Origin: Mesoterricola sediminis
GTDB taxonomy: Bacteria > Acidobacteriota > Holophagae > Holophagales > Holophagaceae
Length of the DNA: 64,000 bases
Assembly: GCF_030295425.1 (NCBI RefSeq)
Contig: NZ_AP027081.1
Coordinates: 1,054,001 to 1,118,000, forward strand
Direction of reading: 5' to 3'
The position numbers were made by a program, and so were the translations under genes. Shown piece after piece: positions 17,979 through 25,876 of this stretch; positions within the stretch are counted from its first letter, which is position 1, and each line of letters opens with the position of its first letter. The notes beneath the pieces are model-generated. The model did not search any database, was not told the DNA's origin, and saw only the letters and a list, made by a program, of their open reading frames with translations.

Positions 17979-18143
17979 ATGAAAAACTCAAACGTTGAGA
18001 AAAATGGACTTTCCAACGATGCGGTCCTTCCGGCCTACGTGCCGCCGACCGTCACCGTCTACACCAGCCAGGAGATCATCGAGCAGGTGGGCCCGGCCCT
18101 GACTTGCAGCCTCCTGCCCTGTCCCGCCGATGCCGCCGGGTGA
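17979..18143 (+). CDS. Putative RiPP precursor peptide (54 residues)
   Basis: ATG at 17979 with an AGGAA six bases upstream; TGA at 18141-18143. The first 14 codons are unusually A/T-rich for this genome, typical of a strongly translated small gene. The peptide has a polar N-terminus, then Y20-V-P-P-T-V, resembling the Y-x-x-P leader motif bound by PqqD-like recognition domains. An amphipathic helix follows with EIIEQVGPA (32-40), and a short tail carries Cys43 and Cys48 (TCSLLPCP). The next gene encodes a radical SAM/SPASM enzyme with a fused PqqD domain, so this is most simply its substrate, with GPA near the leader/core border. It is short enough to be missed by gene finders. No homologue search was possible; the product structure is unknown. 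Confidence 0.75.
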   Translation: MKNSNVEKNGLSNDAVLPAYVPPTVTVYTSQEIIEQVGPALTCSLLPCPADAAG

Positions 18144-18165
18144 TCGGAGGCTCCCCCTCGCCCCT

Positions 18166-18197
18166 CAGGGCACCCTCGCGGGTGCCCTGTCTTTTTT
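18166..18197 (+). terminator. Intrinsic terminator/attenuator after precursor peptide
   Basis: A perfect ten-base stem (CAGGGCACCC / GGGTGCCCTG, loop TCGC, 18166-18189) is followed at once by TCTTTTTT. It lies between the precursor gene and the modification enzymes. Partial read-through would yield much more precursor than enzyme, a common RiPP arrangement. Confidence 0.88.
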
Positions 18198-18300
18198 GCG
18201 GACCTCAACATCTCTTTTTTACCAGGGAGGGGGTGTCGTCCGCCCCCTTTCCCGGGGCTCCCGGGCCCGGTTGCCCGGCCTTTTCCGATAGGATGCTTGC

Positions 18301-19689
18301 ATGGATCAAACGACGGTGGAAGCCACGTACAAGCCCGTCCAGGGCACGCCGGCGGGCGCCTTCCTCGCCTATGTGCCCGAAGGGGCGGACGGGGACGCGA
18401 TCCTCCTCCACCCCCGCGCGCCCAAGTGGGTCCGGGTGAACCGGACCGCGCGCCGGATCATCACCCGCATGACCGAGCCGGGCGGCAGCGCGGAGGCCGC
18501 GGCCCAGGACCTGGCCGCCGCCTACGGCCTCGCGCCGGAAGCGGCCCGCCGGGACGTGGCCGCCGTGGAGGCCGACCTGGTCCGCCACGGCTTCCTGGGG
18601 AACAGCGAGGACATGGAGGACAAGCCCCGCTTCGGCTCCCTCTTCCTCATCCTCACCGAGCGCTGCAACCTGGCCTGCGCCCACTGCTACGGGGGCTACC
18701 CGGACCGGGAGGAGATGCCCGTGGCCCGGGTGCTGGAGCTCATCGACGAGCTGGTGGCCGGGGGGGGCACCTCCATCACCTTCAGCGGCGGCGAGCCCCT
18801 CCTCTACCCGGGTCTGGAGCAGGCGCTGGAACGGGCCGATCCCCACCTGCGCATCCAGCTCTGCACCAACGGCATCCTGATGGACGCGCGTTGGGCGGCG
18901 CGCTTGGCCCGCCTGCGGGATCCCCTCATCCAGGTGAGCCTGGACGGGCCCACCTGCGAGATCCACGACGCCGTGCGGGGCCCCCACGCCTTCGACGGGG
19001 CCCTGCGGGGCATCCGCCGCCTCCAGGAGGCGGGCCTGGCGGACAAGATCGTCCTGGCCGCCACCATCCAGGCCATCAACAAGGATCACCTCATGGAGAT
19101 GGTGCACCTGGCCGCGGGCATGGGCGTCTCCAAGCTCCGCTTCCTGCCCCTGCGGCCGGAGGGGACGGCCAAGACCACGTGGGACACCACGGGCGACGGC
19201 ATGGACACCGCCACGTACGAGCGCATCTTCGACCAGTTCCTCAACGGCACCGAGCGCCTTCCCCGGGGGCTGGAGGTGAGCTGCGGCCTCAGCGGGTTCA
19301 CCCTGAACCAGGCCGGCGGCAGCGCCGCGGGCGGCCTGGTCTGCTCCGTGGGCCGCAACCTCTGCGTGGAGGCTTCGGGGGAGGCCTATCCCTGCGCCGC
19401 CCTGAACCGGGAGAGCATGCGCCTCGGCAACGCCCGCACCGAGTCCCTCGCCGCCATCATCCACGGGGAGGCCCACGCCCGGGTGCACGGCATCAAGCAG
19501 CGCCGGATGCACGAGATCGAGGCCTGCTCCCGCTGCCTGTGGCGGCACTTCTGCCAGTCCGGTTGCATGGCCATCGCGGAGAACGAATCGGGCACCGTGT
19601 GGGCCCGGGAATCCATCTGCGAGTACCGCCAGCGGGCCTACGCCCGGGCCTTCTCCTCCATCCTCGCGGTGCCGGGACCGGAGGCCTGA
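18301..19689 (+). CDS. PqqD-fused radical SAM/SPASM peptide maturase
   Basis: 462 residues. Residues about 20-105 form a PqqD-like winged-helix recognition domain (KWVRVNRTARRIITRM, then RRDVAAVEADLVRHGFL). The radical SAM core begins at 115 with C122-x3-C126-x2-C129 and Y130, and the SAM-binding FSGGEPLLYP follows. The C-terminal SPASM domain supplies auxiliary Fe-S ligands: C348, C355, C365, C409, C412, C418, C422 and C440. Such enzymes form thioether or C-C bonds, or epimerise residues, in small peptides held by the PqqD domain; Cys43 and Cys48 of the upstream peptide are obvious acceptors for thioethers. AGGA lies seven bases before the ATG. The stop shares one base with the next start (TGATG). 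Confidence 0.92.
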   Translation: MDQTTVEATYKPVQGTPAGAFLAYVPEGADGDAILLHPRAPKWVRVNRTARRIITRMTEPGGSAEAAAQDLAAAYGLAPEAARRDVAAVEADLVRHGFLGNSEDMEDKPRFGSLFLILTERCNLACAHCYGGYPDREEMPVARVLELIDELVAGGGTSITFSGGEPLLYPGLEQALERADPHLRIQLCTNGILMDARWAARLARLRDPLIQVSLDGPTCEIHDAVRGPHAFDGALRGIRRLQEAGLADKIVLAATIQAINKDHLMEMVHLAAGMGVSKLRFLPLRPEGTAKTTWDTTGDGMDTATYERIFDQFLNGTERLPRGLEVSCGLSGFTLNQAGGSAAGGLVCSVGRNLCVEASGEAYPCAALNRESMRLGNARTESLAAIIHGEAHARVHGIKQRRMHEIEACSRCLWRHFCQSGCMAIAENESGTVWARESICEYRQRAYARAFSSILAVPGPEA

Positions 19690-20723
19690 TGGGGGTGGCG
19701 CACTACCAGGTCCTGGATGTGGGGCTCCGCCTGGAGAGCGCCGACGCCGCCTTCCTGGAGGCCTTCCGGGAGGACTACGCCCGGTTCGCCGTGGAGGCCG
19801 TCCCGGAGCCCGCGCTGCGCGTGCGCTTCGAGGACGGCCCCGGGGCCTTCCTGGACGTGGACGGGACCCGCACCGACCTGTCGGCCCACCCCACCCCCGC
19901 GGGCCAGGCGGCCCTGGACCTGGCCCAGCTGCTCATGGACCGGAACACCGCCTTCACCGTCCTCCACGCGGGCGTGGTGGGCGCCCCGGGCGGCGCCATG
20001 GCCGTGTCGGGCCCCTCCGGGGCCGGGAAGACCACCCTGACCCTGGCCCTCCTGGACAGCGGCTGCGCCTACCTGTCGGACGACTTCTGCCCCGTGCACC
20101 GGGCGACGGGCCTGGTCCATCCCTTCCCCCGCAGCCTCTGGGTGCGCGCGAAGCCGGGCCAGGCCTCCAGCAACCGGCGCCGCGGCAAGCTCCTCCATCC
20201 CCTGGACGGGTCCGCCTTTCCCGTGGAGACCCGGCCCCGGCCCTTGCGCTGGCTGCTCTGCCTCGAGGCCCAGGGCCTGGACGCGGCGCCCAACCGGCTG
20301 CGCCTGGCCCCCAAGGCGGGGCAGGGGGAGGCCCTGCTGGCGGAGCTGCGGGCCCTGCCGGGGGTGCGGCTGGCGCCCACCCGGGGCCCGGAGTGGCAGG
20401 TGACCTACGGACGGCAGGAAGGCCTCACGGCCGCCGTGACGGCGGTCCTGGAACGCCACGCGGGGGCCGTCTGGCACGCCTACGCCCAGGCGGCGGCGGA
20501 GCCGGACTTCGCCCGGGAGGCAGTGCTGGAGCCCCTGACGGCCGCCGAGGCGGCCTTCTTCGTGCTGCGGGAGCTGAAGCACCGCCCCGGCGGCGCCCGC
20601 CCGGGAGCCCTCCTCGGCCATCTGATCGAACTCCTGGCAGGCACAGCCTGCTATCGTTTGACCCCAGGACCCCTCGAACGGCGCCTCGCCCTGGCGCGGG
20701 GACTCCTGGAGGAAGGCGCATGA
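19689..20723 (+). CDS. HPr-kinase/phosphorylase-like kinase of RiPP operon
   Basis: 344 residues. The centre resembles the HprK fold: LHAGVVGAPGGAMAVSG followed by the P-loop GPSGAGKTT (Lys114) and a DSGCAYLSDDFCPV segment with acidic residues suited to magnesium binding. HprK-type kinases near PqqD and radical SAM genes are known in modified-peptide loci, and in some lasso peptide clusters they phosphorylate a serine of the precursor. This peptide has Ser and Thr in its tail (T42, S44), so that role is a reasonable guess. The C-terminal 120 residues are of unknown function. The ATG overlaps the previous stop by one base and its own stop overlaps the protease gene by four. Confidence 0.82.
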   Translation: MGVAHYQVLDVGLRLESADAAFLEAFREDYARFAVEAVPEPALRVRFEDGPGAFLDVDGTRTDLSAHPTPAGQAALDLAQLLMDRNTAFTVLHAGVVGAPGGAMAVSGPSGAGKTTLTLALLDSGCAYLSDDFCPVHRATGLVHPFPRSLWVRAKPGQASSNRRRGKLLHPLDGSAFPVETRPRPLRWLLCLEAQGLDAAPNRLRLAPKAGQGEALLAELRALPGVRLAPTRGPEWQVTYGRQEGLTAAVTAVLERHAGAVWHAYAQAAAEPDFAREAVLEPLTAAEAAFFVLRELKHRPGGARPGALLGHLIELLAGTACYRLTPGPLERRLALARGLLEEGA

Positions 20724-22912
20724 TCCATTCCCGGTCCTGGATCGCCCGAACCGCGTGCGCGCTGGCGCCGCTGGCCCTGACCCTGGCCTGCGGAGGCGGC
20801 GGCGGAGGCGGCGGGCAGCAGGAGACGCCGGGCACCCTCCGCACCACGCGCCTGGAGGTGACCGCGGGGGGCCTCGTGCGGCTGCCCTACGCCACCCTGG
20901 CCGCCGCTGGCCTGGCCGAAGGAAGCCTGCGGGTCGCGGGGCTGCGCCTGACCGCCCAGGGCCGGACCCTGCCCCTGGCCACCAGCCACGGGGATGGGGC
21001 CACGTTCGCGGCCGGCGACGCCCTGGAATTCCACGCGCCGGTCATGGACACGGCCTACACCGGCACCAACGTCTTCTGGCTCTCCCAGGCCGCGGGCGCC
21101 GCCCAGGCCACCCGCGGCGCCGCCCCGGGAACGGGCGCGGCCGCCACCGTCCTGGAGGACGTCCTCCACGTGGAGGAGAACCACACCCTGTGGGGCCTGA
21201 CGCCGGGCATCCCGGACGCCGATCCCTGGTTCTGGGCCAAGCTTACGGCCCCGGCCGCCAAGGACATCCCCTTCACCCTGCCGGGCCTGGACGAGTCGTC
21301 CATCCCCTCCCGGCTCACGGTGCGCATCGCCGGCAAGAGCGCCACGGGCCTCTCCCCCGATCACCACGTGCAGGTGACCCTCAACGGGACCCGGGTCGGG
21401 GACCTGACCTGGACGGGCACCGCCGTCTCCGCCCAGGAGCTGGCCGTGCCCGCCGGGGTCCTGGCGGCGGGGACCAACACCCTGAGCCTGGTCCTGCCCG
21501 GGGATACCGGCGCCTCCGTGGACCAGGTGCTCCTGGACGCCTTCGAGGTGCGGTACGGCCGGCCCCTGGCGGCCGTGGGCGGGCGCCTCGCCTTCACCCT
21601 GCCGGCGGGCGCCTCCGGACCCGTCCGCATCACCGGATTCCCCTCCGCGGACCTGCGCCTGCTGGACGTGACCGACCCCGCGGCCCCCGTCGCCCTGACG
21701 GGCTTCACCAAGGTGCAGGACGGCGCCACCTGGACCCTCACCTTCCAGGACGCCTCCGCCGCCACCGCCCGCGCCTGCCTCGCCGTGGCGGCCACCTCGG
21801 CCCTGGCGCCGGCCAAGGTGGAGGGGCGAACCCTGGGGGCCCTGCGGGCCGCCACCAACGGCGCGGACTGGATCCTGGTGACGCCCCGGGCCTTCCTGGC
21901 CGCCGCGGAGCCGCTGCGGGCCTTCCGCCAGGCCCAGGGCCTCCGGGCCGTCACCGTGGCCGTGGAGGACATCTACGACGAGTTCGGGGCGGGCCTCCCC
22001 ACCCCCGAGGCCATCAAGGCCTTCCTGGCCTTCGCCCGCACCGGCTGGGTCCAGCCCGCGCCGGCCTACGTGCTCCTGCTGGGGGACGCCACCTACGACT
22101 ACCGGGACCGCATGGGCACCGGCAAGGCCAGCCAGGTGCCCTGCCACCTGTCAGTCACCGCCCAGCTGGGCCTGACCCCGGACGACAACTGGTACGCCGC
22201 CCTGGACGGCGCCTCCGAACTCCCCGTGATGCGCATCGGGCGCCTGCCCGCAGCCTCCGCGGCCCAGGCCGCCCAGATCGTGGCCAAGCTCCTCGCCTAC
22301 GAGCAGGGCGCCGCGCCCCCCGCCCGGGCCCTCCTGGTCGCGGACAACCTGGACCTGGCCTTCGAGGCGATGGCGGGCCAGGCGATGAACCTGATCCCCG
22401 GGACCGTGACGAAGCAGCGCATCGACCTCGACACCTACGCCGACTACGGCCTGGCCAGCGCCGACCTGGTCGCGGCCTTCAACCAGGGCCTCTGCCTCAC
22501 CTACTATTCCGGGCACGGTGACGTCGCGGACTGGGCCGGGGAGATGGTCCTCAACAACGCCAAGGTGCCCCTCCTCACGAACGCGGGCCAGCTGCCCTTC
22601 TCGGTGATGCTGAACTGCCTCAACGGCTGGTTCGCCATGCCCGGCTCGTACAGCCTGGCCGAGACCCTGGTGGCCTCCCCCGCCGGGGGCTCCGTGGGCG
22701 CCTTCGCGTCCAGCGGGCTGAGCTACACCTGGGAGCAGGCCCTCCTCCAGGGCCGGCTCCTGCCCCTCCTGTTCCGCGCGGACCGCCCCACCCTGGGCGA
22801 GGCCTGCACCCTGGCGCGCATCCAGGCCTACCAGGACGGGGCCAGCCTGGACCTGGTGCGGACCTTCACCCTCATCGGGGATCCCGCCCTGCGCCCGAAG
22901 CTGCCCCAATGA
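20720..22912 (+). CDS. Gingipain-type cysteine protease lipoprotein (peptidase family C25)
   Basis: 730 residues with a signal peptide and lipobox (LTLAC), followed by a poly-Gly spacer, so it is exported and lipid-anchored. Residues about 40-390 are beta-rich N-terminal domains (CBM-like segment GLSPDHHVQVTLNGTRVGDL). The caspase-like C25 domain occupies about 390-725. It has the catalytic His in YYSGHGD (His599) and the catalytic Cys in MLNCLNGWF (Cys633), and ends with FTLIGDPALRPK, a common C25 tail. A secreted protease inside the RiPP operon could remove the leader or process target proteins. The start overlaps the kinase stop (ATGA) and its stop overlaps the S26 gene (ATGA). Confidence 0.9.
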   Translation: MIHSRSWIARTACALAPLALTLACGGGGGGGGQQETPGTLRTTRLEVTAGGLVRLPYATLAAAGLAEGSLRVAGLRLTAQGRTLPLATSHGDGATFAAGDALEFHAPVMDTAYTGTNVFWLSQAAGAAQATRGAAPGTGAAATVLEDVLHVEENHTLWGLTPGIPDADPWFWAKLTAPAAKDIPFTLPGLDESSIPSRLTVRIAGKSATGLSPDHHVQVTLNGTRVGDLTWTGTAVSAQELAVPAGVLAAGTNTLSLVLPGDTGASVDQVLLDAFEVRYGRPLAAVGGRLAFTLPAGASGPVRITGFPSADLRLLDVTDPAAPVALTGFTKVQDGATWTLTFQDASAATARACLAVAATSALAPAKVEGRTLGALRAATNGADWILVTPRAFLAAAEPLRAFRQAQGLRAVTVAVEDIYDEFGAGLPTPEAIKAFLAFARTGWVQPAPAYVLLLGDATYDYRDRMGTGKASQVPCHLSVTAQLGLTPDDNWYAALDGASELPVMRIGRLPAASAAQAAQIVAKLLAYEQGAAPPARALLVADNLDLAFEAMAGQAMNLIPGTVTKQRIDLDTYADYGLASADLVAAFNQGLCLTYYSGHGDVADWAGEMVLNNAKVPLLTNAGQLPFSVMLNCLNGWFAMPGSYSLAETLVASPAGGSVGAFASSGLSYTWEQALLQGRLLPLLFRADRPTLGEACTLARIQAYQDGASLDLVRTFTLIGDPALRPKLPQ

Positions 22913-23358
22913 GGCGCGACGAGGCGCTCCGGGCCCTCCGGAGCCTGCTGGACGCCGGCCGCCCCTGCACCGTGGACGTGCGGGGGGTGAGCATGGAGCC
23001 CTTCCTGCGCGCGGGGGACCGCGTGCGGGTGGAGCGCGCCGACCCGGGCCGGCTGGCCCTGGGGGATCTGGTGGCCTTCGAGGAGGACGGCAACCTGATC
23101 GTGCACCGGTTCGCGGGCTGGACCGGGGCCCGCGGAGGCCGCTGGTTCCGCCAGACCGGCGACAACATGATCGGCTTCGGCCTCGTGCCCTCCGAGGCAC
23201 TCCTGGGCCGGGTGACGGCCCTGGAGACGGGGAGCGGCGTCCGGCGGCTGGACCGGGGCTGGGCCGGCGCGGCCTGCCGCCTGCGGGGCCTGCGGGTCCT
23301 CGCCGCCCGGGGGCTGCGGGCGGGCCTGGGCCGGGCCCTGGCCTGGAGGCGCCGGTGA
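22909..23358 (+). CDS. S24/S26 signal-peptidase-like protease with Ser/His dyad
   Basis: 149 residues. The S26 box GVSMEPFLRAGDRV contains the nucleophile Ser28. The second box reads GNLIVHRF with His66 where the bacterial signal peptidase I family has Lys, so it resembles the archaeal/ER/SipW type (S26B). The third box is FRQTGDNM. No clear membrane anchor is visible, unlike typical signal peptidases, so it may act in the cytoplasm or peripherally on the modified peptide. S24/S26-like genes occur in several peptide-maturation loci. It is tightly coupled on both sides (ATGA before, GTGA after). Confidence 0.82.
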   Translation: MRRDEALRALRSLLDAGRPCTVDVRGVSMEPFLRAGDRVRVERADPGRLALGDLVAFEEDGNLIVHRFAGWTGARGGRWFRQTGDNMIGFGLVPSEALLGRVTALETGSGVRRLDRGWAGAACRLRGLRVLAARGLRAGLGRALAWRRR

Positions 23359-24122
23359 GCGGCGACTGGGGCATCCGCTGCGAGGGCCTCGGCCGGCGCT
23401 TCGGGGCCGCGGAGGCCTTGCGCCGGGTGGACCTGGGCGTGCGCCGGGGGAGCCTGGTGGCCCTGGTGGGCAGCAATGGGGCCGGGAAGACCACCCTCAT
23501 GAAGATCCTGGCCACCCTCCTCCTCCCTTCCGAGGGGCGGGCCGAGATCCTGGGCCTGGACGTCGCGTCCGCCTCCATGGCCTGCCGCCGGGCCATCGGG
23601 TACGCCCCCGCCGAGGAGCGCAGCTTCCACGGTCGTCTCACCGTGGCCCAGAACCTGGCGTTCTTCGCGGACCTCCGGGGCGTGGACCCCGCCGTCCAGC
23701 GCCGCCGCGCCCCCGCGCTCCTCGAGGCCATGGGCCTGGACCCCGCGGGGCGGGCGCGGTTCTCCGACCTGAGTTCGGGCATGAAGCAGTCCCTGTCCCT
23801 CGTGCGGGCCCTCCTCCACGAACCGCCGGTGCTCCTCCTGGACGAGCCCACCCGCAGCCTCAGCCCCGACCTGGCCCGGCGCGTGGGGGACCTGCTCCGC
23901 CACGAGGCCCGGAGCCGGGGGCGGACCATCCTCCTCGCCACCCACAACCTGGGCGAGGCCGACGCCGTGGCCGACGAGGTGGCGGTGCTCCACCGGGGCG
24001 TCCTGCGCGTCCAGGGCGAGCCCCGGGCCCTCTGCGCGGAACTGGGCCTCCCGGGCGCGTCGGGGGCGGAGGCGGTCTTCATGCACGCGACCGGCGAGGC
24101 CCCCGTGGCGGAGGCGCCGTGA
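23355..24122 (+). CDS. ABC transporter ATP-binding protein of RiPP operon
   Basis: 255 residues from a GTG that overlaps the peptidase stop. All ABC motifs are present: Walker A (GSNGAGKTT), the signature SSGMKQSL, Walker B with LLLDEPT and the switch His in LATHNLGE. The closest architecture is the CcmA/ABC-2 exporter type, not peptidase-containing exporters. It pairs with the permease encoded by the next gene, whose start overlaps its stop by four bases, and should export the matured peptide or supply a self-protection function. Confidence 0.92.
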   Translation: MSGDWGIRCEGLGRRFGAAEALRRVDLGVRRGSLVALVGSNGAGKTTLMKILATLLLPSEGRAEILGLDVASASMACRRAIGYAPAEERSFHGRLTVAQNLAFFADLRGVDPAVQRRRAPALLEAMGLDPAGRARFSDLSSGMKQSLSLVRALLHEPPVLLLDEPTRSLSPDLARRVGDLLRHEARSRGRTILLATHNLGEADAVADEVAVLHRGVLRVQGEPRALCAELGLPGASGAEAVFMHATGEAPVAEAP

Positions 24123-24925
24123 TCCGCATCCTGCGCGCCCTGGTCCTGCGCGACCTCCGCCACGAGGCGAGCTACCGCCTCCCCTTCGTCCTGACCTTCG
24201 TCGGGAACCTCCACATCTTCCTGGTCTTCCTCTTCATCTCCCGGCTCTTCGGGGGCCTGGAGCCCGCGGGACTGGCCGCGTTCAAGGGCGGCTTCTTCCC
24301 CTACGTCCTCACGGGCATCGCCATCCAGCAGTACCTGCACCTGGCCCTGAGCACCTACGCCGGCCAGATCCGCGAATCCCAGCTCATGGGGACCTTCGAG
24401 GCCGTCCTGGCATGCCCCGTCCCGCTCCCGGCCTACCTCGCGGGCTCGGCCCTCTACGCCTTCGGGCTCAACACCGTCCACGCCCTCCTCTACCTGGTCC
24501 TGGGCGTCCTCCTGGGCGGCCTGAGCTTCCCCTGGAGCCAGGTGCCCCTCCTCCTGCTGGTGCTGGCCGCGACGGCGGCGGCCTTCTCCGTCATCGGCAT
24601 CCTTTCGGCCAGCTACTGCGTGCTCTTCAAGAAGGGGAACCCCCTCACCCTGGTGGCCGTCCTGGCCTCCTCGCTGCTGGGCGGGGTCTACTTCCCCGCC
24701 CATGTCCTGCCCGCCTGGATCCGGGGCGTCTGCGCCTGGGTGCCCATGACCCACGCCCTCGACGCCCTCCGGGGCGTCCTCCTCCAGGGGCGGGGCCTGG
24801 CCGGCATCGCCGGCTCCCTCCTGATCCTGGCCGCCTGGGCCGTCCTGGGCCTGCCCCTGGCCTGCTGGATCTTCAGCCGGGCGGTGGCCCGGGGCCGTTC
24901 GACGGGAAGCCTGGGCCAGTACTGA
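24119..24925 (+). CDS. ABC-2 type permease of RiPP operon
   Basis: 268 residues from a GTG, with about six membrane segments and the ABC-2 layout. A cytoplasmic start leads to a first helix (LPFVLTFVGNLHIFLVFLFI), then an amphipathic region (ESQLMGTFEAVLACPVPLPA) that in ABC-2 permeases contacts the ATPase. The late GGVYFPAHVLPAWIRGV segment is also typical of the family. It is the last gene of the coupled series starting at 18301. The substrate is inferred from context as the modified peptide. Confidence 0.9.
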   Translation: MIRILRALVLRDLRHEASYRLPFVLTFVGNLHIFLVFLFISRLFGGLEPAGLAAFKGGFFPYVLTGIAIQQYLHLALSTYAGQIRESQLMGTFEAVLACPVPLPAYLAGSALYAFGLNTVHALLYLVLGVLLGGLSFPWSQVPLLLLVLAATAAAFSVIGILSASYCVLFKKGNPLTLVAVLASSLLGGVYFPAHVLPAWIRGVCAWVPMTHALDALRGVLLQGRGLAGIAGSLLILAAWAVLGLPLACWIFSRAVARGRSTGSLGQY

Positions 24926-24977
24926 ACCCCGGCGGATATGATGGTTAAACAGTCTTTGCGCCGGCGGGTCTAAACCT

Positions 24978-25032
24978 GGGAAGGCCGCGGCGCGAAACAT
25001 GATGGTCAAGGCCTTCCCGTTTCGGCATCATG
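24978..25032. repeat. Nested inverted repeats before MacB-type ATPase
   Basis: GGGAAGGCC (24978-24986) pairs with GGCCTTCCC (25010-25018), CGAAAC with GTTTCG, and CATGATG with CATCATG. No T-run follows, so a terminator is doubtful. The overlapping hairpins could be an alternative-structure leader of the following gene, or simply the processed end of the RiPP operon. Confidence 0.35.
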
Positions 25033-25061
25033 ACACGAGGCTCGAGCCCTCCGAGGATCCC

Positions 25062-25793
25062 ATGGCAGATTCCCCCCTCATCCGTTTGCAGGACATCAAG
25101 AAGTATTACCAGATGGGGGACATGGAAGTCCGGGCCCTGGACGGGGTCTCCGTGGACATCCACCGGGGCGAGTACGTGGCGATCATGGGCCCCTCCGGCT
25201 CCGGCAAGTCCACGATGATGAACGTCATCGGCTGTCTCGACACCCCCACCTCGGGTCATTACGAACTTAATGGAAAGATGGCCTCGTCCATGTCGGACGA
25301 CGAGCTGGCCAAGATCCGCAACGAGGAGATCGGCTTCGTCTTCCAGACCTTCAACCTCCTGGCCCGCACCACGGCGGCCCAGAACGTGGAGCTGCCCCTC
25401 ATCTACGCCGGCATGAAGGCCACCAACCGCAAGGAGCTGGCCATGAAGGCCCTCGAGGCGGTGGGCCTGGGCCTCCGCGCCGACCACATGCCCAACCAGC
25501 TCTCCGGCGGCCAGCGCCAGCGCGTGGCCATCGCCCGGGCCCTGGTGAACAACCCCTCCATCCTCCTCGCCGACGAGCCCACCGGCGCCCTCGACACCCG
25601 CACGAGCGTGGAGATCATGGCCCTCTTCGAGGAGCTCTACCAGAAGGGGAACACCATCATCCTCGTCACCCACGAGGAGGACATCGCCCGGCACGCCCAC
25701 CGCATCATCAAGCTCCTGGACGGCCAGGTCATCCACGACGAGCCCAACGACCCCATCACCAGCGCCCAGCACCTGGCGCACCTGCGCATCTGA
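25062..25793 (+). CDS. MacB/LolD-family ABC ATPase without adjacent permease
   Basis: 243 residues starting at an ATG preceded by GAGGA; an ATG 63 bases upstream lies within hairpins. Walker A is GPSGSGKST, the signature is LSGGQRQR, and Walker B is [12 protein letters not shown], the last two being diagnostic for the MacB/LolD/FtsE branch. That branch works with periplasmic-domain permeases that extrude or shuttle molecules across the envelope. No such permease is nearby; the neighbours are the RiPP operon upstream and a TonB receptor 83 bases downstream. Codon use is less extreme than the neighbours, with some AT-ending codons. Confidence 0.9.
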   Translation: MADSPLIRLQDIKKYYQMGDMEVRALDGVSVDIHRGEYVAIMGPSGSGKSTMMNVIGCLDTPTSGHYELNGKMASSMSDDELAKIRNEEIGFVFQTFNLLARTTAAQNVELPLIYAGMKATNRKELAMKALEAVGLGLRADHMPNQLSGGQRQRVAIARALVNNPSILLADEPTGALDTRTSVEIMALFEELYQKGNTIILVTHEEDIARHAHRIIKLLDGQVIHDEPNDPITSAQHLAHLRI

Positions 25794-25876
25794 TCACACG
25801 GCCGTGACCCGGCCCCGCGGCGGGGCGGGCAGAATGGACGGTCCGGGCCGCCGGCGGCCCCCCGTTCCGGTGGTCC

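Noticed and set aside
25794-25876. Cobalamin riboswitch before the BtuB-sized TonB receptor
   Set aside because: The gap is only 83 bases and lacks a B12-box-like motif; it is too short for the element.
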